Origin: an uncultured Erythrobacter sp.
GTDB taxonomy: Bacteria > Pseudomonadota > Alphaproteobacteria > Sphingomonadales > Sphingomonadaceae
Length of the DNA stretch: 64,000 nt
Reading direction: 5' to 3'
Assembly (NCBI GenBank): GCA_947503155.1
Contig: CANNCL010000002.1
Location: 310,001 to 374,000 of the forward strand
A program made the translations under genes and the position numbers. A model generated the notes under the pieces. The model searched no databases, was not told where the DNA came from, and saw nothing but the letters and a program-made list of their open reading frames with translations. Positions 44,034 to 53,545 of this stretch are shown piece by piece; positions within the stretch are counted from its first letter, which is position 1, and each line of letters begins with the position of its first letter.

Positions 44034-44630
44034 ATGCAAACAAACCGACTTTCTCGTGAAACGCTGCTTCCGATGTTGGCTGCGCATGTCATTCAACATG
44101 GGTTGGGCGGGGCAAGCCTGCGGCCTTTGGCAAAGGCGGCGGGAACCAGCGACCGCATGCTGATTTATCATTTCGGGAATAAAGAGACGCTGATTTCCGA
44201 TTTGCTTGAATATGTCGCGGGCATCTATTCTGCCGCGCTTGAGGCTGCAATCGAAGAATCGCGCCCCAAGACACGGCAGGAATGTTTCGCCCGCATTCTA
44301 ACGCAAGCACGCGAACCGGCGATGCAGGCATTTTTGGTGCTGTGGTGGGAAATAGTAGCGGGCGCGGCACGGGGCCTGCCCGGATATAAAAAAGCCGCTG
44401 ATCAGATGATGACCAAGCAATTGGCGTGGCTGGAAACACAAATGCCGCAGGATGACCCTGATCCCGCGGGCGGGGCGCGCTATCTGATGACTTTGATGGA
44501 AGGCACGTTGATGCTCGGCACGGTCGGCCATGCACGCACCGCGCGTGAGGGATTGTTGGCCAGTGATCTTTCAAGTGAAAATTCAAGTGATCTTGCGGGC
44601 GATCTTGCAGCTGGCGGCGCTGGCGACTAA
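44034..44630 (+). CDS. TetR family transcriptional regulator
   Basis: 198 residues. The N-terminal HTH (residues 8-55) reads LLPMLAAHVIQHGLGGASLRPLAKAAGTSDRMLIYHFGNKETLI; the rest is a helical ligand-binding domain. ATG 44034 is preceded by GAGGG; the longer frame would start inside the first operator. It probably represses itself and the divergent membrane gene through the two 16-base palindromes. Confidence 0.92.
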   Translation: MQTNRLSRETLLPMLAAHVIQHGLGGASLRPLAKAAGTSDRMLIYHFGNKETLISDLLEYVAGIYSAALEAAIEESRPKTRQECFARILTQAREPAMQAFLVLWWEIVAGAARGLPGYKKAADQMMTKQLAWLETQMPQDDPDPAGGARYLMTLMEGTLMLGTVGHARTAREGLLASDLSSENSSDLAGDLAAGGAGD

Positions 44631-44640
44631 TCCCCCTCCC

Positions 44641-45858
44641 ATGAAAAAGACCACCGGAATGAACCGCGCTGTCACGCAAAAATGGCGCCCCGCTACGCAG
44701 GCTGTTCGCGGCGGGACATGGCGCAGCGAACATGGCGAGACGAGTGAGGCTTTGTTCCTCACCTCTGGCTATACTTATGATGACGCGCAAACGGTGGCCG
44801 ACCGGTTTGCGGGCGATGCCGAAGGGATGACCTATTCGCGTCTGCAAAACCCGACGGTGGCGATGCTGGAGGAACGCATCGCATTGTTAGAAGGCGCAGA
44901 GGCATGCCGCGCACAGGCAAGCGGAATGGCGGCGATGACCGCGGCGCTGCTGTGTCAATTATCCGCCGGAGATCACTGCGTCGCGGCGCGTGCGGCGTTT
45001 GGATCGTGCCGTTGGCTGGTCGATAATCTGCTGCCGCGTTTCGGCATCGAAACGACAGTGATCGACAGCGCAGACGATGCCCAATGGGAAGCGGCGATTA
45101 AGCCCAACACCAAAGTTTTCTTCTTTGAAACGCCCGCTAATCCAACACTCGATATCGTTGATATGCAGGCCGTGTGTGATCTGGCCCGTGCGCATGGCAT
45201 CACCACTGTTGTCGACAACGCCTTTGCCTCGCCCGCATTGCAACGTCCGATGGAATTTGGCGCGGATGTTGTCGCCTATTCCGCGACCAAACTGATGGAC
45301 GGGCAAGGGCGCGTGCTTGCGGGCGCAGTGTGCGGAACACAGCAATGGGTCGAAGAAATGCTGTTGCCGTTTCAACGCAACACCGGGCCGAATATTGCGC
45401 CATTCAATGCGTGGGTGGTGCATAAGGGATTGGAAACGTTGAGCCTGCGCGCGCACCAACAAAGCCGCAACGCAGTTGAGCTGGGCGAATTTTTGGAACC
45501 GCGGATATTGAAAGCGGGCGGTCACATGCGGCATCCCGGCCTGCCAAGCCATGCGCGCCACGATATTGCGACCGCTCAAATGGATGCAACAGGGCCGATC
45601 TTCGCGTTTGATGTCGGCACCCGCGAACGGGCCTTTTCGGTTCTGGATGCGTTGGAGCTCGTCGATATTTCCAACAATATCGGCGATACGCGCAGCCTGA
45701 TGTGCCACCCGGCGTCCACAACCCACGCCAATATGGGCGAAGACGCGCGCGCCGAAATGGGCGTGAGCGAAGGGTTGCTGAGGATCAATGTCGGATTGGA
45801 AGACATCGCCGATATCACAGAGGATATGGACAGAGCGTTGAGCGCAGCGGGGATTTAG
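44641..45858 (+). CDS. metZ: O-succinylhomoserine sulfhydrylase
   Basis: 405 residues, a Cys/Met-metabolism PLP enzyme. Motifs: SEALFLTSGYTYDDAQ, YSRLQNPTV, the PLP-lysine segment YSATKLMDGQG and LVDISNNIGDTRSL. MetZ-type members make homocysteine from O-succinylhomoserine and sulfide. A close paralogue such as cystathionine gamma-synthase cannot be fully ruled out. ATG 44641 is used; ATG 44659 is an alternative. It lies 10 bases after tetR. Confidence 0.9.
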   Translation: MKKTTGMNRAVTQKWRPATQAVRGGTWRSEHGETSEALFLTSGYTYDDAQTVADRFAGDAEGMTYSRLQNPTVAMLEERIALLEGAEACRAQASGMAAMTAALLCQLSAGDHCVAARAAFGSCRWLVDNLLPRFGIETTVIDSADDAQWEAAIKPNTKVFFFETPANPTLDIVDMQAVCDLARAHGITTVVDNAFASPALQRPMEFGADVVAYSATKLMDGQGRVLAGAVCGTQQWVEEMLLPFQRNTGPNIAPFNAWVVHKGLETLSLRAHQQSRNAVELGEFLEPRILKAGGHMRHPGLPSHARHDIATAQMDATGPIFAFDVGTRERAFSVLDALELVDISNNIGDTRSLMCHPASTTHANMGEDARAEMGVSEGLLRINVGLEDIADITEDMDRALSAAGI

Positions 45859-46276
45859 CCTCCCAAGCAAAAACCGGAGCAGCAGGCTTAACCTGCCGCC
45901 CCGATTTCTAAGCACATCGCCCCGCCGGAAACCCGGTTTTTTCGGACAAACTTCCTTTGAGGCGCTTGGAACGACTAGCAGTTGCCATCTTGCCGATGAC
46001 ATTCCTGCGAATGCAGCGCCCTCCCTAAGATAGCGCTAGAAAACGGTGCTAACAGACGGTTTACCGTATTTAACCGGCGAAATTCTGGCAAAAGGAGCGT
46101 GCCCCTGCCGTCCTTTATGCAACACTTTGGGTCCGTCACCGGCAATTCTCGCAGAATAAGTGGCGGCGCGCAGTTGTGCAGTGCAGCATCATTGTCTAAC
46201 CGGCATAGCTTCTTCACCATTTTTTACCTGCGCGCGCGACTATTTGCGCCGCGCACCAGTTCGGAAATTGACGCGT
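45859..46276. other. Intergenic region metZ / sulP
   Basis: 418 bases. After metZ, a small hairpin GCAGG/CCTGC (about 45890-45905) and CCGG-AAAC-CCGG followed by six T (45925-45942) may end transcription. The rest holds no gene I can support; the sulP frame is open through 46160-46276 but without a better start. Confidence 0.5.
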
Positions 46277-47791
46277 ATGACCACCACAACAACCTTCGCT
46301 GAGACGTTTCGGCGTGACTGGCTGGCTCAGCCGCGCGCCGATATTCTGGCGGGTATCGTTGTGGCGCTGGCATTGATCCCAGAGGCGATTGGTTTTGCCC
46401 TGATCGCGGGCGTCGATCCGAGTGTCGGGCTTTATGCCAGTGTCGCGATCGCAATGGTGATTGCATTGACCGGCGGGCGTCCGGGGATGATCTCTGCGGC
46501 GACGGCTGCGGTTGCGGTTGTGGTCATTCCATTGGTCCGCGATTGGGGTGTTGAATATCTCTTCGCCGCAACGATCCTGATGGGGGTTTTCCAAGGGATC
46601 GCGGCGCTCTTGCGGCTCGACTTGCTAATGCAATTTGTCAGCCGCAGCGTGATCACGGGTTTCGTAAACGCGCTCGCGATCCTGATTTTCATGGCTCAGA
46701 TCCCGCAAATTTGGCCCGGTAATGAGGGCGTTGGCCCGTGGACTTGGGCGATGGTTTTGGGCGGATTGGCGATCATTTATGGCTTCCCGCGCCTGAACAA
46801 AACGATCCCAAGCCCTCTGGTGGCGATTGTGTTGCTAACGGTTGCGACCATCTGGTGGGGCCTGCCGGTCAATGACGTCGCGGGTGAGGGCAAGCTGCCC
46901 GACGGTCTGCCGATGTTTGCATTGCCGGACGTGCCGCTGACATGGGAAACGCTGAAAATCATTGCGCCTTACTCTGCGACGATGGCCGCAGTCGGCCTGC
47001 TGGAAAGCCTTCTGACCGCGCAGATCGTTGACGATATGACGCATACAGACAGCAACAAGCAGCGCGAAAGCGCCGGCCAAGGCATCGCCAATGTGGTTGC
47101 TGCTTGCTTTGGCGGGATGGGCGGCTGTGCGATGATCGGGCAATCGGTGATCAATGTGGCATCGGGCGGACGCGGGCGGCTATCGACCTTCACAGCCGGT
47201 GCGTTTCTGTTGTTCCTGCTTACGGCCCTCGGACCCTATGTCGGGCAGGTGCCAATGCCGGCATTGGTCGCGGTGATGATTATGGTCAGCATCGGGACGT
47301 TTAGCTGGAATTCGATCCCCAATCTGCGGCGTCACCCTTCCTCCAGCTCGGTCGTCATGATCGCCACTGTCGTCGTCGTCGTGTGGACCCACGATCTCGC
47401 GCTGGGCGTGTTGGTCGGCGTGCTGCTCTCGGGCATCTTTTTTGCCAACAAAGTGCGCACCTTGTTCACCGTCGAACGCGTGCGCCGCGAACACAGCGCG
47501 GTCTATGTCGTCACAGGCGAAATCTTCTTTGCCAGCGTCGATAAGTTCATGGAAAAGCTCGGCCCGGAAAGCCAATATGAAGACGCCGCGCACCACGTAG
47601 TGATCGACGTTTCAAAGGCGCATTTCTGGGACATTTCGGCAATTGGCGCTCTCGAAAAAGTGGTCGACCGGATGCGCCGCAATGGCCGCCATACGCGGAT
47701 CGTTGGATTGAACGCGGCCAGCGCAGACTTGTTCGACAAATTCGCGCTGGAGGACCGGACCGGTCTGGAAAGCGGATTGTTGCCGCATTGA
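46277..47791 (+). CDS. SulP family anion transporter with STAS domain
   Basis: 504 residues: about eleven hydrophobic segments (from [25 protein letters not shown]) and a cytoplasmic STAS domain (about 400-500, [36 protein letters not shown]). SulP proteins carry sulfate, bicarbonate or dicarboxylates; proximity to metZ makes sulfate tempting, but the strand neighbour alone is weak support. ATG 46277 matches the usual short tail before TM1. Confidence 0.92.
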   Translation: MTTTTTFAETFRRDWLAQPRADILAGIVVALALIPEAIGFALIAGVDPSVGLYASVAIAMVIALTGGRPGMISAATAAVAVVVIPLVRDWGVEYLFAATILMGVFQGIAALLRLDLLMQFVSRSVITGFVNALAILIFMAQIPQIWPGNEGVGPWTWAMVLGGLAIIYGFPRLNKTIPSPLVAIVLLTVATIWWGLPVNDVAGEGKLPDGLPMFALPDVPLTWETLKIIAPYSATMAAVGLLESLLTAQIVDDMTHTDSNKQRESAGQGIANVVAACFGGMGGCAMIGQSVINVASGGRGRLSTFTAGAFLLFLLTALGPYVGQVPMPALVAVMIMVSIGTFSWNSIPNLRRHPSSSSVVMIATVVVVVWTHDLALGVLVGVLLSGIFFANKVRTLFTVERVRREHSAVYVVTGEIFFASVDKFMEKLGPESQYEDAAHHVVIDVSKAHFWDISAIGALEKVVDRMRRNGRHTRIVGLNAASADLFDKFALEDRTGLESGLLPH

Positions 47792-47799
47792 TTTCGGTG

Positions 47800-47835
47800 T
47801 GCGCGCCCATCCGGGCGGGCTGTCGCCCTTGCGGC
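47800..47835 (-). repeat. Short copy of the covarying hairpin repeat
   Basis: GCGCGCCC-ATCC-GGGCGGGC (7 of 8 pairs) overlapping GGGC-TGTC-GCCC and followed by TTGCGGC. Same ATCC loop and same GGGC-NGTC-GCCCTTGCGGC block as the copies near 53 kb, but the middle hairpin is missing. Located directly after sulP. Confidence 0.6.
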
Positions 47836-47960
47836 TCCTTCGCGCCGTTTGAGCTCAAGACCTCGCTCCTTTGTGATTGCCTCGCGCCGCGCCGTTGGGG
47901 CTTGTTTGAGGGTTCGGCTCGTGCGACCGACCACTCCAACAGTTTGGAGAGGGATTCATC

Positions 47961-48581
47961 ATGGCCAACCGCATTGAGCTGATTTTCGATTTCGTCAGCC
48001 CCAACGCCTATTTCATCTGGTGGCCGCTGCGTGACCTAGTGAAACGCACCGGGGCAGAACTGGACGTGACGCCAGTGTTCCTTGGCGGGATGCACAAGTT
48101 GACCGGCAATGCTCCGCCGATGATCCGCGATGCTGATGTGAAGGGTAAAGTTGAATATTCGATGCTGGAAATTCAGCGGTTCATCACAAAGCATCAACTC
48201 AACAAATACCGGATGCACCCGCAATTCCCGTTCAATTCGATTACACTGCAACGGATGTTGTTCGCCGCCGATCAGGACGGGCGCGGTGTGCAATTTGTCG
48301 AAGGGGTGCTTCCGGCAATTTGGGAACATGGCATCGACATTACCGACCCCGACGCCTTAGGCGCAGCTTTGACCGCCGCCGGTTTCGACGCAAAAGACTT
48401 GTTTGCTCGCAGTCAAGCTGACGAAGTGAAACAAGGATTGGTGGCCAACACCGACCACGCGGTTGCGCGCGGCGCATTCGGCATCCCGACGATGTTTGTC
48501 GGACCCAAAGACGGCGAAACTCAAATGTTCTTTGGCAAAGAGCGATTGAGCCAGGTTGAAGAAGAATTGGCGGTGGGGTGA
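47961..48581 (+). CDS. DsbA-family protein, 2-hydroxychromene-2-carboxylate isomerase type
   Basis: 206 residues. FDFVSPNAYFIWWPL holds the Ser that replaces the redox Cys in kappa-GST/HCCA isomerases; later GAFGIPTMFV is the cis-Pro loop of the thioredoxin fold. A GSH-dependent isomerase acting on aromatic breakdown products is typical, but no such pathway is nearby. GGAGAGGG lies 8 bases before ATG 47961. Confidence 0.9.
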   Translation: MANRIELIFDFVSPNAYFIWWPLRDLVKRTGAELDVTPVFLGGMHKLTGNAPPMIRDADVKGKVEYSMLEIQRFITKHQLNKYRMHPQFPFNSITLQRMLFAADQDGRGVQFVEGVLPAIWEHGIDITDPDALGAALTAAGFDAKDLFARSQADEVKQGLVANTDHAVARGAFGIPTMFVGPKDGETQMFFGKERLSQVEEELAVG

Positions 48582-48587
48582 GACTCG

Positions 48588-48610
48588 AAGCGCAGCCGCG
48601 CTTGCCTTTT
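48588..48610 (+). terminator. Possible terminator after the HCCA-isomerase gene
   Basis: AAGCGC-AGCC-GCGCTT (48588-48603) followed by GCCTTTT, 7 bases after the stop. The stem is only 6 bp, so this is a moderate candidate. Confidence 0.45.
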
Positions 48611-48666
48611 CTACGTAATTTCATACGCTTGCCAGCGGGGTGATTCGAAGAATTTTGGGGCGCGGG

Positions 48667-50872
48667 ATGAAGATTGCGACATGGCTGACAGGGCCGACAT
48701 GGGGCACAGGCGCGGCTGGGCTGTTCTTGATGCTTTTGGGCCTAGTGTCGGCGCAATTGGCGGCGCAACCGATCATAGGCCAGACGCAGTTTTCCGACCT
48801 TGTCGTTGAAAGTGAGGCGGAACGCCCTGCGCTCCTTGCCACCACGCACCTCGCAGGTCAGTCGATTTTTCGGTATGCCAAACTTTCACCTGATGGCAGC
48901 AAATTGGCGATGATCCGCGAATTTCCCATCAGGGCCGGGCTATCCATCGTTTCGCCAGACACAGGTGACACGGTCAAAAACATCTTCTTGCCCGATGGAT
49001 TCGAAGCGTCCTCATTCGCTTGGGCGGGGAATGATCGGCTGCTGCTCGATGGAACTGGTCTCCATGTAAGAGGCCGTTACCGATACCGCGTCAGGCGCGT
49101 ATTTGTGGTGACGCTCAGCGACGGGTCCAGCGACCGGCTAAGCGATGGAGATATCCGTCCCTTGATCGAGGATCCGTTTCTGTCGAGCTATGCCAGTATC
49201 CTCGGCATCTCAGACGACGGCGATTATGCTATGATTGCCCATGCCGATGATCCCGGCGATTATGATGAAAATCGGCCCGCTGTTTATCGCTATGATCTCT
49301 CCGGCGATTTCGGCATCTACCTTGCGCAAGAAGCGGTGAGGGGGGGTAAGTCATTGGACTGTCGATGATACGGGTACAGTGCGGCTTGGCATGGGGCTAA
49401 AGGATGAGACGGTCTCAATCTGGTACCGCGCTGATGCTGGCGCAGACCTGCAAAAGATCGGCGCGTTTGACCGCGACGATGCAAGGGCTTCTGCCGCTGC
49501 TTTGAGTATGGAGGGCGGAACCAATCGTTCATACGTCCTGCAATCAATAGACGACGCGCCGGTTGGCCTGCACCTTTATGATTATGTCACTGGCGAGGTG
49601 ATCGAAACGCTTTACCAGAATGAATATTGGGACGTTGAAGATGTCTGGTTCCGCGACGGTAAACCGCTTGCAGTGTCTTATGTCGATGATGCTCAACGGA
49701 TTGTTTGGTTCGATCCCGCTGATCAGGAACTTTATGACGAGCTTTTGACAGCGTTAGGCGGTGATGGATTGCGGATTTCGGTCACCAGCCGGTCTCGCGA
49801 TAATGATCGGATGCTGGTGTGGGCCGGGCATGAGGCCGATCCCGGCGTGCTTTACCTTTTTGACCGCGCGAAGCGAGATCTCAAAGTTCTCGCTCCGCTG
49901 CGTCCAGAGCTGGATTTTCACCTTCTCGTTCGCCCGCAACCGATTGCCTATACGGCGCGCGATGGTGCCACGATTCGCGGTTATCTGACTTTGCCGCGTG
50001 GGCGCGAGGCGCGCGAATTACCGCTCATTATAATGCCACATGGCGGCCCTTTCGGAATTCGCGATACTCTGGCTTACCGTGACCAAATCCAATTGCTGGC
50101 CAATCGCGGATATGCGGTTATTCAACCAAATTTTCGCGGCAGCGGAGGGTATGGCGCGGACTTTTATGATCTTGGCATTGGCGAAGTTGGCCGTGGGATG
50201 CAGAATGATATCGACGATGCGATGGACTGGGCCGTGGGCCTCGGTATCGTTGATCCGGGGCGGGTTTGCGTCGTCGGCGGTTCTTACGGCGGATATGCGG
50301 CGCTGTGGGCGGTGCTGCGCAATCCGGAACGTTATCGATGCGCGGCAAGCTGGGCGGGTGTAACCGATTGGGATCGGATGCTGCGTTATGACCGCAAATA
50401 TTTGTCCCGCGCTGGCAGCAGACGGTGGCGCAGGCAGATCGAAGGCGAAGAAGGTTTTGATCTAAGCGATGTGTCACCGGCGACCTGGGCACGCCGCCTC
50501 AATCGGCCAGTTCTGTTGGCGCATGGCACGCGCGATAACAATGTCCCGTTCAAGCAATTTGAAAGGATGGTGGAAGCGGCGGAGCGCGCTCCGGTTCCGC
50601 TGACGCAATTGGTGGTCCACGGGGCGGGGCATTCGTTCGCGCGCAAGCGGGATGAGAAACAATGGTATGATGCGCTCGATTCGTTTTTGGCCCAGCACAA
50701 TCCGGCCGACCAATTGAACGCCGAGGGGGAATGGAAAGCGCCCGATAACCTTCTGAATGATGAACTGTTTACCCCGTTAAATATTCAGCAGGCCGAACCA
50801 GAGAATGCCGATGGACCCGACGTCGATTTGCCAAGTGAGACCCCAGAGTCGCCAGTTCAAGAAACGCAATGA
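48667..50872 (+). pseudogene. S9 family peptidase (prolyl oligopeptidase-like), interrupted by a one-base frameshift in a G run
   Basis: The first frame (from 48667) gives a signal peptide and beta-propeller part and stops at 49368. The second frame (from about 49379) continues the propeller and gives the alpha/beta hydrolase: nucleophile in GGSYGGYAAL, Asp in HGTRDNNVP, His in GAGHSF. Seven G at 49340-49346 mark the break: with six G the protein reads on as GVSHWTVDDTG into RLGMG. Either a sequencing error, a recent mutation or a phase-variable tract. Intact length would be about 735 residues, normal for exported S9 peptidases with an acidic C-terminal tail. Confidence 0.85.
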
Positions 50873-50943
50873 CTCGCTCTCGTGTAGAATAAGCGCGCGC
50901 GCCCTCTTGTGAGCAGAGCCAGAATTGCTACGTTAGGGCGCTT

Positions 50944-51384
50944 ATGAAAGAGCTCTTCCAACATGCCGCTGTCACTGACGGGATCACCGTGCGGGTGGCT
51001 GTTAGCTTCCTGCCGGAGCAATCGCATCCAGAGGCGGGCAAGTGGTTTTGGGTTTATCACATCCGGATCGAGAACGGATCGCATGAGACAGTGCAGCTGC
51101 TCACGCGCCACTGGCGGATTACGGATGCGCGCGGCATGGTGAACCATGTCGATGGCGAAGGCGTGGTCGGGGAACAGCCGAAATTGGCACCGGGCGAAAG
51201 CCATGACTATGTTTCTGGTTGCCCGCTTACGACGCCGCACGGTTCGATGGAGGGCTTCTATACTTTCCGCAAACTGGAAGGCCAAATTGGGGAAGACCAA
51301 ATTGGGAAGGAGACGCCGCTTGAAGTGCGTATCCCATTCTTCCCACTCGCCGCGCCTGAGACGGCTGATGGGCGTCAGGACTAA
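50944..51384 (+). CDS. apaG: ApaG domain protein
   Basis: 146 residues. The fibronectin-like ApaG fold is visible: ITVRVAVSFLPEQS, WVYHIRIENGS, QLLTRHWRITDA, VVGEQPKLAPGESHDYVSG and MEGFYTF. ApaG is linked to Co/Mg resistance and diadenosine phosphate turnover; its biochemical role is unclear. A short Gly-Gln duplication (EGQIGEDQIGK) sits near residue 118. Confidence 0.95.
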   Translation: MKELFQHAAVTDGITVRVAVSFLPEQSHPEAGKWFWVYHIRIENGSHETVQLLTRHWRITDARGMVNHVDGEGVVGEQPKLAPGESHDYVSGCPLTTPHGSMEGFYTFRKLEGQIGEDQIGKETPLEVRIPFFPLAAPETADGRQD

Positions 51385-51474
51385 GCGGTTTCTGACCCTC
51401 GCATAGTTCGCGTTTGTCGTTTGCAAGTTCAGATCGCCTTGCGATGACGGCGCTGCGCTCTTAAGTCGCAACTT

Positions 51475-52278
51475 GTGAAACGCACTCATCTCCCTTTGAA
51501 TGCCCTGCGCGTCTATGACGCGGCTGCTCGGCACCTTTCGTTTACGCGCGCCGCCGATGAGCTGGCCGTGACCCCTGCGGCCGTGGGGCAACAGATCCGC
51601 GCTCTTGAGGATCACCTCGGCGTTGTCCTGTTCCGCCGCACATCCAAGGGCCTTGAACTGACACCAGAAGGCTGCGCCGGTCTTGATGCATTGCGCGAAG
51701 GGTTCCTCAGGTTCGAGGAAAGCGTCGCCGCGATGCAGGCGGGCCAAGCTTCCGACCGTTACACCATTGCCGCCCCGCGCGAATTCTACGCCGAATGGCT
51801 TGCCCCGCGTTTGGCAACGTTCCAGGCGGGCACACCGGGCGTCGTGTATTCCATCATTGCCGACGAAGCCGCCGACTTCACCGAAGCCAATCTCGACCTT
51901 GCGATCCGCTTGGTCGATGGTCCGGGCGACCTCGAAGGGGTGCAGCTTGCCCCGTCGCAGCGCGTCACGGTTGAACGCCCCGATGACGCTGGCGGCGCGC
52001 GCGATGCGTGGATCGACTGGCCCGGCGCTGCTCTGCCGGATGGCGTGTTGCCGTGCATCAAAGCGGGCAGTCCCGGACAGGCGCTCTCCAGCGCATTGGC
52101 CGGCATGGGCCGCACCGTTTTGCCGCTGCCGCTGGTCGAAGGCGCTCTGGAACGCGGACTTCTCAAGACCCTCGATGAACCAACCGAGAGCCGCCGCGCT
52201 TACTGGCTGGTCGCTCCGACGCCGCAATGGCGATCGAAGAAGGTGAAAGCCTTGCTGGCGTTTTTGCAGGACGCGTAG
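51475..52278 (+). CDS. LysR family transcriptional regulator (GcvA-like)
   Basis: 267 residues from GTG 51475. The opening LPLNALRVYDAAARHLSFTRAADELAVTPAAVGQQIRALE is that of the GcvA/AmpR subgroup; the effector domain (from about 90) is somewhat short. The gene ends right before the next start (GTG 52280), so the GNAT gene is probably cotranscribed. Confidence 0.9.
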   Translation: MKRTHLPLNALRVYDAAARHLSFTRAADELAVTPAAVGQQIRALEDHLGVVLFRRTSKGLELTPEGCAGLDALREGFLRFEESVAAMQAGQASDRYTIAAPREFYAEWLAPRLATFQAGTPGVVYSIIADEAADFTEANLDLAIRLVDGPGDLEGVQLAPSQRVTVERPDDAGGARDAWIDWPGAALPDGVLPCIKAGSPGQALSSALAGMGRTVLPLPLVEGALERGLLKTLDEPTESRRAYWLVAPTPQWRSKKVKALLAFLQDA

Positions 52279-52279
52279 C

Positions 52280-52840
52280 GTGATCGACGTTCCCACATTG
52301 CACACCGACCGTTTCATCATGCGGCCTATGCGTCCATCCGATACGCAGGCGCTGTTCCCGACCCTGTCCGACCCCCAGCAATGCCTGTATCTGACACGCC
52401 CCGCTTTCACCTCGCATGACGAGCTGCATGGCTGGCTCGCCGATCCCAGCTGGCCCGGCCTGACATGGATCGCCGAATATGCCGGCGGCCCCGATGCTGG
52501 CTCCAACGCAGGGGCAGTCGCAGGGCGCTTTGTCGCCTCTCCCACCCATGCGCCGGACGTGACCGAGATCGGCTACATCGTATGCGCAGACAGACAGGGT
52601 GAGGGCGTCGCATCCGAATGCAGCCGCGCCCTGACCGCGCATTTGCTAAACACCACCTTCCGCAAACTCACCGCAGAGGTCGACACCCGCAACGAGCCAT
52701 CCGTGCGCTTGCTGGAGAGACTGGGCTTCACCCGCGAAGCGCATTTCCGCGAACATGAGACCACGCATATCGGCATGTGCGACGTGTATTTCTACGGCTT
52801 GCGCAAGAGCGAATGGGACGCGCGCAGCAAGGGCGCCTGA
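52280..52840 (+). CDS. GNAT family N-acetyltransferase (RimJ-like)
   Basis: 186 residues from GTG 52280. TDRFIMRPMRPSDTQALF opens the Acetyltransf_3 fold, EIGYIVCADRQGEGVASE is the acetyl-CoA loop and NEPSVRLLERLGFTREAHFRE the C-terminal motif. Target unknown. The stop codon lies inside the 28-base dispersed element at 52836-52863, so the element supplies the end of the gene. Confidence 0.9.
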   Translation: MIDVPTLHTDRFIMRPMRPSDTQALFPTLSDPQQCLYLTRPAFTSHDELHGWLADPSWPGLTWIAEYAGGPDAGSNAGAVAGRFVASPTHAPDVTEIGYIVCADRQGEGVASECSRALTAHLLNTTFRKLTAEVDTRNEPSVRLLERLGFTREAHFREHETTHIGMCDVYFYGLRKSEWDARSKGA

Positions 52841-52863
52841 CACACCTGACACACTGTCTAGGG
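52836..52863 (-). repeat. Dispersed 28-nt element, copy B
   Basis: Reverse-strand copy of the element at 8121-8148, 27 of 28 bases identical. On that strand it reads CCCTAGACA, GTGTGTCAGG, TGTGTCAGG. It contains the GNAT stop codon and is followed on the + strand by seven T (52867-52873), so it may also act in termination. Confidence 0.7.
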
Positions 52864-52920
52864 GGATTTTTTTGCTTTGCGCGCTCAAGCGCCGGGCGCG
52901 GGCCACCCGGCCCGCTTGGC

Positions 52921-53018
52921 TGCGCCGCATAAGCGGCGACGGGCAGTCGCCCTTGCGGCCTGTTTGTCCGCACCCCATCCGGGGTGCGAAATCCTCGGCC
53001 CCGCGGGCCTGCGGGCGC
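52921..53018 (-). repeat. Covarying hairpin repeat, copy R1
   Basis: Reverse orientation. Hairpins: CGCCGC-ATAA-GCGGCG (52923-52938), GGGC-AGTC-GCCC (52941-52952), CGCACCCC-ATCC-GGGGTGCG (52969-52988) and GGCCC-CGC-GGGCC (52997-53009). The order differs from the other copies, as if it were a junction of two units. Confidence 0.75.
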
Positions 53019-53104
53019 GAAAATTAGGTGGAGTATTTTGAGCACCCAATACGGATTGCAAATTCCAGCGGTGTAGGAAAATTAGAAACCAACCAATCGG
53101 CTTA

Positions 53105-53203
53105 ATGGCGGAGCACGGGCCGCAGGCCCGCAAGCGCGACCGCGCGCCCGCAGCGCCGAAGGCGCGAGGACATCGCGCGCCGGATGGCGTGCGCAAACAA
53201 AAA
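53105..53203 (+). repeat. Covarying hairpin repeat, copy R2
   Basis: Four hairpins in order: CGGGCC-GCA-GGCCCG (53116-53130), GCGC-GACC-GCGC (53134-53145), GCGCC-GAA-GGCGC (53153-53165) and CGCGCGCC-GGAT-GGCGTGCG (53174-53193), then an A-rich tail. It begins ATGGCGGAGCACGGGCC, identical to R3. Confidence 0.8.
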
Positions 53204-53238
53204 ACTCAGTGCAGACAGAGAACCCACCAAGAGACCGG

Positions 53239-53337
53239 ATGGCGGAGCACGGGCCGCAGGCCCGCAAGGGCGACCGCCCGCCCGCAGGCCCGTTAGGGCC
53301 GAGGATTTCGCACCCCGGATGGGGTGCGGACAACAAA
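53239..53337 (+). repeat. Covarying hairpin repeat, copy R3
   Basis: Same order as R2, 134 bases further on: CGGGCC-GCA-GGCCCG (53250-53264), GGGC-GACC-GCCC (53268-53279), GGCCC-GTTA-GGGCC (53287-53300) and CGCACCCC-GGAT-GGGGTGCG (53309-53328), then an A-rich tail. Stems differ from R2 at both members of pairs; loops and linkers are kept. Confidence 0.8.
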
Positions 53338-53439
53338 GACTCGGTTCCAACCAAACTCGGAGCATTTGTCCCGCGCAGCACCCGGCTGCGACAGGTGCGG
53401 GCCTCAGAGGTGATCACCAAGAGGGGAGGTTTTGTGTTT

Positions 53440-53545
53440 TTGTGTTGCGCTCGCCCATCCGGGCGAGCGTCCTCCCTAGACGCCCTACGCTACGCTACGG
53501 GCACGCTGCGGGCGGGCAGTCGCCCTTGCGGCGGCTTCGCCGCCG
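53440..53545 (-). repeat. Covarying hairpin repeat, copy R4
   Basis: Reverse orientation: CGCTCGCCC-ATCC-GGGCGAGCG (53448-53469), a long-loop stem GCCC/GGGC containing three CTACG units (about 53481-53502), GGGC-AGTC-GCCC (53514-53525) and GGCGGC-TTC-GCCGCC (53530-53544). An A-rich tail lies beyond the first hairpin on the element strand. Confidence 0.75.

Noticed and set aside
46160..46276. N-terminal extension of the SulP gene
   Set aside because: The added residues are Cys/His-rich and unlike the family; the ATG at 46277 gives the expected short tail before the first helix.
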